A stretch of 12,093 bases of DNA, taken from a bacterium (GTDB lineage: Bacteria > Verrucomicrobiota > Verrucomicrobiae > Limisphaerales > J093). The translations under genes were made by a program, and so were the position numbers. Below, in pieces: positions 7,155 through 12,093 of the stretch. Location: NCBI GenBank assembly GCA_021839785.1, contig JAKCAB010000703.1, forward strand, positions 1-12,093, given 5' to 3'. Position 1 is the stretch's first letter. The number at the start of each line of letters is the position of its first letter. The notes beneath the pieces were generated by a model. That model ran no database searches. It was not told the DNA's origin and saw only the letters and a program-made list of their open reading frames with translations.

Positions 7155-8137
7155 CCGGCGTGCGCGGCTTCGAAAAAGGCGTCGAGATTGGCTGGCGGCG
7201 TCTGGGGAGGGATGTCGCAGCCGGATGAGAGGACGTGGTTGTGGTAACCAGCCGTAATCGCGAGCAAGGTCCCGGTCGCGGTTGCGACCTCGTCCGGCTT
7301 GGATTGCACGAAGACCTTGCTCGGATCGAGGTTCCCGCAAACGACAACCGCCGCTGGCACTTTCGCCAACGCCGCGGGCAGGTCCATTGGTGCGCCGAAG
7401 TGAAGCACCCTCGCTTGTGACTCCAGGATTTGAGGGAGATGCACCAGCTTCGCACCGCAATTGTGAAGGATGACGGTGAAGTCCGGTCCGTCCACTGTGT
7501 TGACGATCCGCCGGATGTAGGCCGAGGAAAAACTTGCCAATGCCCGTGGCGAGAGCAGACCGGCCGTCGGCTCGGCCATGATGACGCCGTCGGCTCCCGC
7601 CGCCTTGAAGGCTTGAGCGTAAGCCGCGAGAAAGGCGGTGGTCTTTTCCAGCAGGAGGTGCGTGAGGTCGGGGGCCTCGAGGGTCAGTCCAAGCGCTTCG
7701 CTGACCCCATAAATGCGCGCCGCGAGCGAGAACGGTCCCACCATCCCCCCAAACACCAACGGCCGGCCAGGCAAGGTTCGGAGCTGACCGACGGTGTCGA
7801 GGTACACCCCCGTTCGCGCCGTGCCCGGTTCGGGAACCGGGAGTCGTTCGGCTGAGGCGCGATCGGTGGCCAGGCGCCCAAGGACGGTCGGGACTTCGCC
7901 GTCGCTGAAGTGCACTGCGCAGCCGAAGGCTTCGGCCTCGGCGCTGAGGTCCATCGCCGACAGCACCACCGGCAGCCGGTAGCGTCGGGGCAGCGCGGCG
8001 ACAGCGGCAGCCTGGGCTGCGGCGTCGGTAACCATCTGCCGGATGGTCGCGCCGCACAGGCTCGCGCCGGGAAAAGTCAGCACGGGCATGACCAGGCGAT
8101 GGTTTTGGCTGGAGAGGAGATCAGCAAAGTGGGGCAT
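7148..8137 (-). CDS. uroporphyrinogen decarboxylase (URO-D) family protein, MtaA/MtbA-like zinc methyltransferase
   Basis: 329 residues from the ATG at 8137. The frame stays open upstream, but that part overlaps rfaE2 in another frame and is not conserved-looking. Family signatures are VVLSAMDLSAEAEAFGC (57-73), GPFSLAARIYG (134-144), DGVIMAEPTAG (183-193), VILHNCGAK (222-230) and GNLDPSKVF (268-276), with SSGCDIPPQTPPANLDAFFE at the C-terminus. His225, Cys227 and Cys307 fit the H-x-C-x(n)-C zinc site of corrinoid:coenzyme M or related methyltransferases (MtaA, MtbA), so a methyl-transfer role is more likely than heme synthesis. Such proteins are abundant in Verrucomicrobia and Planctomycetes, and their acceptors are mostly unknown. 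No corrinoid-binding protein lies nearby. It starts 11 nt after the rfaE2 stop, so the two are probably co-transcribed. Confidence 0.85.
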   Translation of the reverse strand: MPHFADLLSSQNHRLVMPVLTFPGASLCGATIRQMVTDAAAQAAAVAALPRRYRLPVVLSAMDLSAEAEAFGCAVHFSDGEVPTVLGRLATDRASAERLPVPEPGTARTGVYLDTVGQLRTLPGRPLVFGGMVGPFSLAARIYGVSEALGLTLEAPDLTHLLLEKTTAFLAAYAQAFKAAGADGVIMAEPTAGLLSPRALASFSSAYIRRIVNTVDGPDFTVILHNCGAKLVHLPQILESQARVLHFGAPMDLPAALAKVPAAVVVCGNLDPSKVFVQSKPDEVATATGTLLAITAGYHNHVLSSGCDIPPQTPPANLDAFFEAAHAGQ

Positions 8138-8148
8138 GGCGCTGTGGG

Positions 8149-8634
8149 CTAACTGCGATTGATCCGTTCGACCAGAGACGTGGTTGACCGGCCGGGGACA
8201 CCGCCAACCACCGCGACGCGTCCGCCCCAACTCTCGACGAGGCAGCGCTCTTCCTGGTTGATCGTGTCGATCGTGTAGTCGCCGCCTTTGGCGTAAATGT
8301 CCGGCTTGGCGGTCCGCAGGAAACTCATCGCGTCCACTTCCGGGAAGACGCATACGGCGTCCACGGCCTCCAGCGCGGCGAGAACGGTGGCACGATCGTG
8401 CGCCGGGTTCAGTGGCCGGCCGGTGCCTTTCAACGCGCGAACGGAGGCGTCGCCGTTGAGGCCGACCAGGAGGGCGTCGCCCAAATTCCGCGCGGCTTCC
8501 AGGTAAGTCACGTGGCCGGCGTGGAGCAGATCGAAGCAGCCATTGGTGGCGACCACGCGTTTGCCGGCGGCGCGCATGGCCGTGCGCCAGCCGGCAAGGT
8601 CTTCCAGCCGGAGAATTTTCGCCCGCAGATTCAC
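8149..8634 (-). CDS. rfaE2: D-glycero-beta-D-manno-heptose 1-phosphate adenylyltransferase (stand-alone RfaE2/HldE C-terminal domain)
   Basis: 161 residues from the GTG at 8634; TTG 8670 would add 12 residues. I prefer the GTG because it fits the family length (about 155-165), leads into KILRLEDLAGWRTAMRAAGK, and has a GGAG about 12 nt upstream. The nucleotidyltransferase core ATNGCFDLLHAGHVTYLEAA (29-48) carries the HxGH motif as HAGH at 38-41. Further landmarks are LLVGLNGDASVRALKGTGRP (55-74), DIYAKGGDYT (112-121) and the C-terminal PGRSTTSLVERI (147-158), equivalent to the family's STT..I motif. The enzyme transfers AMP from ATP to heptose 1-phosphate, making ADP-heptose for the lipopolysaccharide inner core. 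The kinase half (RfaE1) is not fused and not in this window. First gene of the minus-strand pair. Confidence 0.92.
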   Translation of the reverse strand: MNLRAKILRLEDLAGWRTAMRAAGKRVVATNGCFDLLHAGHVTYLEAARNLGDALLVGLNGDASVRALKGTGRPLNPAHDRATVLAALEAVDAVCVFPEVDAMSFLRTAKPDIYAKGGDYTIDTINQEERCLVESWGGRVAVVGGVPGRSTTSLVERINRS

Positions 8635-8952
8635 GCGCCGATTGTTCTCCGGCCGCGGGCCAGTCCGCAAGGTGGAAGCCGTCCAACCAGGTCAGACCGG
8701 CGTCGGCACCGCAGGCCGGCGGGCTTGTGCAAATCGGGCGAATGTCCCCGCCGCCGTCTGCGTCCAACGGTCCGACGGCAGGGTTCGGCGGCTGGCCCGA
8801 GCGGCCATTTTCCGGGCGGGAAGATCAGTTGGGGCGGGGCTTGCCGTGGAACCAAAATTACCTTTGCAAATTGGGTCTCAGCCCGCAGAGTGCGCCCGGC
8901 CGGCGGGCGGGGATGAAGCAAAGGTGGCAATGGCCGGGTGTGACGCAGCTTT
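8635..8952. other. divergent intergenic region between rfaE2 and the Gfo/Idh gene
   Basis: This 318-bp gap separates two outward-facing genes. Frames are open here on both strands, but their products are rich in Arg, Pro and Gly and match nothing I recognise, so I call no gene. The only AT-rich patch is near 8851-8876 (ACCAAAATTACCTTTGCAAA) and is the most likely place for promoters in both directions. No convincing -35/-10 pair can be assigned. Confidence 0.5.
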
Positions 8953-10341
8953 ATGAACAACGAAATCGTTTCTGGATTGAATCGACGTGACTTCCTGCGC
9001 GGGGGATCCGTGGCGGCATTTATGACGATGCTGGGTGGGGTGCCCATCCTGGCTGCCGAGGAGAAACCCGCAGCCGCGCCGGAGGGCACGACCAACTACA
9101 AAGGCGAGACCCCGCCAGTGAACGTGGGGGTGATCGGCTGCGGCGCGTGGGGACGCGAGATTCTCAAGACCCTCTCGACCATTACCTTTGCGCCAGTGGT
9201 GGCGGTCTGCGACCACTACCCGGCCTATCTCCGGCGCGGAGCGAATCTGGTCCCCAAGGCGGAGAAGTACGCGGACTACAAGGAACTTCTGGCGAACAAA
9301 GACGTGCAGGCGGTGATCGTGGCGACGCCCAGCCACCTCCACAAAGAGTTCGTCCTCGCGGCGCTCAAAGCGGGCAAACACGTGTATTGCGAGGCGCCGC
9401 TGGCGACGACGATCGACGACGCCCGCGCGATTGCCACCGCGGCGAAGAAGCACCCGAAGCTCAACTTCCAGCCGGGCCTCCAGAATCGCTCCGACAAGCA
9501 GATCGTGAACCTCATCAAGTTCGTGCGCAGCGGCGTGGTCGGCACGAACCTCTGCGGACGCGCCCAGTTCCACAAAAAGATGAGCTGGCGGATCGCGACC
9601 TCGAACCCCGAGCGGGAGGCGGAGATGAACTGGCGGTTGATGAATGCCACCTCCGGCGGCCTGGTGGGTGAACTGGGCGTGCACCAACTGGACATCGCCA
9701 ACTGGTTTTACAGCGCCACACCGGTCAGCGCCGAAGGCGTGGGGGCGCTGAGCCACTATAAGGACGACGGTCGCGACGTATTTGACAATGTGTCCGCCAC
9801 CCTCCGCTACCCGAATGGCATCTATTTCAACTACGAGGCCACGATCGCCAACTCGTTCGATGGCGAAATGGGCATGTTCTTCGGCTCGGACGCGGCCATC
9901 ATGATGCGCGAACGCCGCGCCTGGATGTTCAAGGAAGCCGACGCCCCCGCGCTGGGCTGGGAAGTCTATGCCAAGAAGGACCAGTTCTACAAAGAGAGCG
10001 GCATGGTGCTCAAAGCCGGCGCCACCAAGCAGGACGCCCAGACCGCCAAGGCGGCCGCCTCGGATGTCGTGGACGAGAAGTCGGGGCTCCAGTACGCGCT
10101 CGAGAACTTCCTGATCAACTCGTACAACCTCGGCGCGGGAGTGAAGGACTTCCTCGACACCTACGGCGAAGGCAGTGAGGACGACTTGAAGGCCTTCTTG
10201 AAAGAGCAGGGGAAGAACCGCGAGCCCGCAGCCGATTATCAAGATGGCTATGAAGCCACCGCGACCGCCATCAAGGCCAACGAAGCGATCCTCAAGGAAG
10301 GCAAGCTCGAGATGGGCAAGGAGTGGTTCCAACTCGCTTGA
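8953..10341 (+). CDS. Tat-exported Gfo/Idh/MocA family oxidoreductase
   Basis: 462 residues. The leader holds a twin-arginine motif NRRDFLRGG (10-18) before a hydrophobic stretch and a likely cleavage after PILAA, so the protein is exported folded with its cofactor. The Rossmann domain starts at VNVGVIGCGAWGREI (56-70) with GCGAWG at 62-67, followed by VIVATPSHLHKEFVLAALKAG (121-141) and VYCEAPLA (144-151). The C-terminal domain contains GGLVGELGVHQLDIANWF (235-252) with His244 at the usual active-site position. These proteins oxidise or reduce sugars and sugar alcohols with bound NAD(P). Two usual residues differ: the EKP lysine is Ala148, and the Asp four residues before the His is Glu240. 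A C-terminal tail of about 100 residues (EEKSGL-like region from about 375) is longer than in compact family members. The start ATG lacks a nearby ribosome site. Sixty-one nt separate it from the YceI-like gene. Confidence 0.88.
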   Translation: MNNEIVSGLNRRDFLRGGSVAAFMTMLGGVPILAAEEKPAAAPEGTTNYKGETPPVNVGVIGCGAWGREILKTLSTITFAPVVAVCDHYPAYLRRGANLVPKAEKYADYKELLANKDVQAVIVATPSHLHKEFVLAALKAGKHVYCEAPLATTIDDARAIATAAKKHPKLNFQPGLQNRSDKQIVNLIKFVRSGVVGTNLCGRAQFHKKMSWRIATSNPEREAEMNWRLMNATSGGLVGELGVHQLDIANWFYSATPVSAEGVGALSHYKDDGRDVFDNVSATLRYPNGIYFNYEATIANSFDGEMGMFFGSDAAIMMRERRAWMFKEADAPALGWEVYAKKDQFYKESGMVLKAGATKQDAQTAKAAASDVVDEKSGLQYALENFLINSYNLGAGVKDFLDTYGEGSEDDLKAFLKEQGKNREPAADYQDGYEATATAIKANEAILKEGKLEMGKEWFQLA

Positions 10342-10402
10342 TTCCCGGGGCCGGCCACGTGAATTTTCGCAGCGGCAAGACAATCCAACTGGCAGAACGA
10401 CT

Positions 10403-11053
10403 ATGAAACTCAAAACGACGTATTGGACATGGGGCACGGTGGCGGCGCTCACCTTGGCGGTCGCCGCGCAGGCGGCCGATTCGGTGCGCCTGACCTCCAA
10501 GCCGGGCAGCAAGGTCAGCATCGACGGCACTTCGAGCATTCACGAATGGACCGTCGAGGGCGCCATCATCAAGGGAGCCTTCGAGGTGGAACCCGAGTTC
10601 CTCAGCGACAAATCGCTCAAATCCGTCAAGAGCCTCACCACCGACGGCGCGTGTCCGAAAGCCGAGATCAGCATCCCCATCCGCTCCCTCAAGAGTGGCA
10701 AGCAGAAGATGGATGAGATCATGCAGGAGGCGATGAAGGCCACCGAGCACAAGGAAATTGTGTACAAGCTCACCGCTATGAAGGTGAAAGGCGATGTGCC
10801 TGCTACTGGCACGCCGGTCAAGTTCGACACCAAGGGCGACCTTACGATCGCCGGCGCGACCCAGCCGTGCGAAATGGAGGTCACGATGAACCGGCTCGAC
10901 GACGGCAAGGTGAAATTCATCGGCGAGAAGAAGCTGAAGATGACCGACTTCAAAATCGCACCCCCGTCGCCGCAGATTCCGGGCATGGACAGAATCACGA
11001 CGGGCGACGACATCACCATCAAGTTCGAGTGGTTGACGGCGCCGGCCAAGTAA
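10403..11053 (+). CDS. exported YceI-like domain protein
   Basis: 216 residues with a Sec signal peptide (1-25; core VAALTLAVAA, cleavage near AQA-A). The mature protein opens with the YceI-type signature SKVSIDGTSSIHEWTVEG (36-53), followed by alternating beta strands and the late element GDLTIAGATQPCEMEVTM (145-162). The YceI family forms an extended lipocalin-like barrel that binds long isoprenoid or amphipathic molecules, and in some bacteria it accompanies respiratory or stress systems. The ligand here is unknown. It follows the Gfo/Idh gene in the same direction without an obvious promoter, and an intrinsic terminator lies just after its stop, so the two probably form one transcript. 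The ATG at 10403 is chosen because the signal peptide begins directly there; in-frame codons upstream belong to the previous gene's region. Confidence 0.88.
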   Translation: MKLKTTYWTWGTVAALTLAVAAQAADSVRLTSKPGSKVSIDGTSSIHEWTVEGAIIKGAFEVEPEFLSDKSLKSVKSLTTDGACPKAEISIPIRSLKSGKQKMDEIMQEAMKATEHKEIVYKLTAMKVKGDVPATGTPVKFDTKGDLTIAGATQPCEMEVTMNRLDDGKVKFIGEKKLKMTDFKIAPPSPQIPGMDRITTGDDITIKFEWLTAPAK

Positions 11054-11074
11054 GATCTTCCTCCGTTTTCGTCG

Positions 11075-11107
11075 GGCGCGGCCTACAAAGCCGCGCCTTT
11101 TCTTTTT
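11075..11107 (+). terminator. intrinsic terminator after the Gfo/Idh-YceI unit
   Basis: An 8-bp perfect GC-rich stem pairs GGCGCGGC (11075-11082) with GCCGCGCC (11090-11097) around the loop CTACAAA. The run TTTTCTTTTT (11098-11107) follows directly. It lies 21 nt after the YceI stop and has the classic Rho-independent form. Confidence 0.9.
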
Positions 11108-11111
11108 CGGC

Positions 11112-11160
11112 AAGCGCAGGCTCCAGGAGTGCGGCACCAGCCGCGCCGCGGCTCGCGCTT
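11112..11160 (+). repeat. imperfect inverted repeat, possible palindromic element
   Basis: Directly after the terminator, AAGCGCAGGCT (11112-11122) can pair with GGCTCGCGCTT (11150-11160): 11 positions with one A/C mismatch and two G-T pairs. Between them GCGGC (11131-11135) and GCCGC (11140-11144) form a hairpin with loop ACCA. It may be a small palindromic repeat or simply GC-rich sequence. It is less regular than the element at 1937-2019. Confidence 0.3.
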
Positions 11161-11209
11161 CCCTTCGAGACCCAATGGAGGCAGGCTATGGGCCAGTACT
11201 CAACCGGCT

Positions 11210-12093
11210 ATGAAAACCCATCACCATTTTGCCCTCGTCCTCAGCGTGTTCGTCGTCACGCGTTGGTCGTCCACCGCGGCACCCCTGCTGGAGGATCCCG
11301 GCCTGGCGGCCCGGCACGCCAGCTTCGCCGAACTCGCAGCTCAAACCAATGTGTTGTTCGCCGAAGACTTCGAGTCCGGCAGCCTCGCCGATCTGGCGAG
11401 GCGCTGGTCCGAAATCAGCAACGCCAAGGGCCGGGTGCTTGAATTGAGCCGCGACACGCCGCCGGGAAGTCCGGGCACGCGTTCGCTACAGATGACCGCC
11501 ACTTTGGGTGAAAACACCGGCGGGCATTTGTACGCGCGGTTGCCGCGCGCGGTCGAAACCGCCTTCGCCCGCTTCTATGTAAAGTTCGCCGAGGACACTG
11601 GCTATCTCCATCACTTCGTCACTTTGGGTGGATACCGGCCGGCCACGGCCTGGCCGCAAGGCGGCGCCGGCGAGCGCCCGCGCGGCGATGAGCGCGTGAC
11701 CGTGGGCATCGAACCGACCGGCGACTATGGCCGCCATCCCGCGCCCGGCATCTGGAACTTCTACGCTTACTGGCCGGAGATGAAAGGGTCCGCCGACGGC
11801 CGCTTTTGGGGCAATTCGCTCAAGCCGGTCCGCCCCGCGGTGATCCCGCGCGGCCAGTGGCAATGCGTCGAAATCATGCTCAAGTTGAACTCCACGCCCG
11901 CCGCCCACGACGGCGAACTGGCGCTGTGGCTGGACGGCAAGTTGACGGCGTATTTCCACCCCGGCGTGCGGCGCGGTCGCTGGACGGGCATGGGTTTCGA
12001 CTTGGTGAAGTCCGACGGCGAGCAGTTCGAGGGTTTTCGCTGGCGCACTAACGGCGGTTTCAAGATCAACTTCTTCTGGCTGCTCGACTACGT
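11210..12093 (+). CDS. exported concanavalin-like (polysaccharide-lyase-like) protein, 3' end missing
   Basis: The frame from ATG 11210 stays open to the window edge (294 codons plus two bases). The N-terminus MKTHHHFALVLSVFVV followed by TRWSSTAAP looks like a signal peptide, cleaved near residue 23. From about residue 47 it reads as one beta-rich domain: NVLFAEDFESGSLADLARRW (47-66), ARFYVKFAED (120-129), IWNFYAYWPE (181-190), IPRGQWQCVEIMLKLN (212-227) and HDGELALWLDGKL (233-245). The order 'RG.W..VE...KLN....HDGEL..W.DG' is the pattern of jelly-roll lectin or alginate/glucuronan-lyase-type domains (PL14-like). I cannot identify catalytic residues, so it may only bind carbohydrate. It follows a terminator, so it should have its own promoter, but none is evident between 11108 and 11209. 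Confidence 0.75.
   Translation, partial: MKTHHHFALVLSVFVVTRWSSTAAPLLEDPGLAARHASFAELAAQTNVLFAEDFESGSLADLARRWSEISNAKGRVLELSRDTPPGSPGTRSLQMTATLGENTGGHLYARLPRAVETAFARFYVKFAEDTGYLHHFVTLGGYRPATAWPQGGAGERPRGDERVTVGIEPTGDYGRHPAPGIWNFYAYWPEMKGSADGRFWGNSLKPVRPAVIPRGQWQCVEIMLKLNSTPAAHDGELALWLDGKLTAYFHPGVRRGRWTGMGFDLVKSDGEQFEGFRWRTNGGFKINFFWLLDY

Noticed and set aside
6174..8057. Minus-strand open frame of 627 codons
   Set aside because: It spans the aldolase antisense and the URO-D gene in a wrong frame. The product is low-complexity (Arg/Pro/Gly), while the other frames carry clear family motifs.
8138..8767. N-terminal extension of the URO-D gene
   Set aside because: The frame is open, but it lies out of frame over rfaE2, which has strong motifs there. 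The ATG at 8137 starts exactly at the family N-terminus.
8635..8952. Possible small gene between rfaE2 and the Gfo/Idh gene
   Set aside because: Several frames are open, but none has a recognisable motif, a believable start with ribosome site, or balanced residue composition.
8878..10539. Minus-strand open frame of 553 codons opposite the Gfo/Idh gene
   Set aside because: The composition is a mirror of the real gene's codon pattern (Val/Leu/Arg/His rich), with no domain or sensible start.
1..12093. CRISPR array, transposase, integrase, tRNA or rRNA
   Set aside because: Reading the window shows no regularly spaced direct repeats, no mobile-element protein motifs and no tRNA- or rRNA-like sequence.

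Overview
The window is about 12.1 kb of high-GC DNA (roughly 60-65% by eye) with nine genes: seven on the plus strand and two on the minus strand. It is most likely from a Verrucomicrobiota bacterium (Pedosphaera/Limisphaera-like), with Planctomycetota the main alternative. The grounds are the gene families: a secreted ThuA-DUF1080 fusion, a Tat-exported Gfo/Idh/MocA oxidoreductase with an RRDFLRGG leader, a secreted beta-propeller ending in a small FFRVRS-type C-terminal module, a URO-D-family methyltransferase, and very weak Shine-Dalgarno signals. The assignment is inferred from family content; no marker gene is present.

Layout. (1) 3-1892: the 3' end of an alpha/beta hydrolase overlaps by a GTGA junction with a secreted propeller-like protein. 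That gene carries a single-base frameshift at a GGGG run (1057-1060). (2) 1893-2131: an intergenic stretch with an 83-nt element (1937-2019) that folds on paper into a three-way junction. (3) 2132-3538: a ThuA plus 3-keto-disaccharide-hydrolase (DUF1080) fusion, followed by a strong hairpin terminator. (4) 3811-7154: a translationally coupled pair, a large exported glycoside-hydrolase-like protein and an HpcH/HpaI aldolase joined by ATGA. (5) 7148-8634, minus strand: a URO-D/MtaA-like zinc methyltransferase downstream of a stand-alone heptose-1-phosphate adenylyltransferase (rfaE2). The methyltransferase overlaps the aldolase tail to tail by 7 bp. (6) 8953-11053, plus strand: Tat-exported Gfo/Idh/MocA oxidoreductase, then an exported YceI-like protein, closed by a clear intrinsic terminator. 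(7) 11210-end: the 5' part of an exported lectin/polysaccharide-lyase-like protein that runs off the window.

Functional reading. Most products are exported and point to sugar or polysaccharide breakdown: esterase-like hydrolase, GH-like barrel protein, 3-keto-glycoside hydrolase domain, Gfo/Idh oxidoreductase and lyase-like jelly roll. A 3-keto route of glycoside degradation (oxidoreductase makes the 3-keto sugar, DUF1080 cleaves it) is a reasonable inference, with the aldolase acting on a 2-keto-3-deoxy acid downstream. The link is by family and proximity only. I see no defence system, mobile element, CRISPR, tRNA or rRNA. The most unusual non-coding item is the 1937-2019 element.
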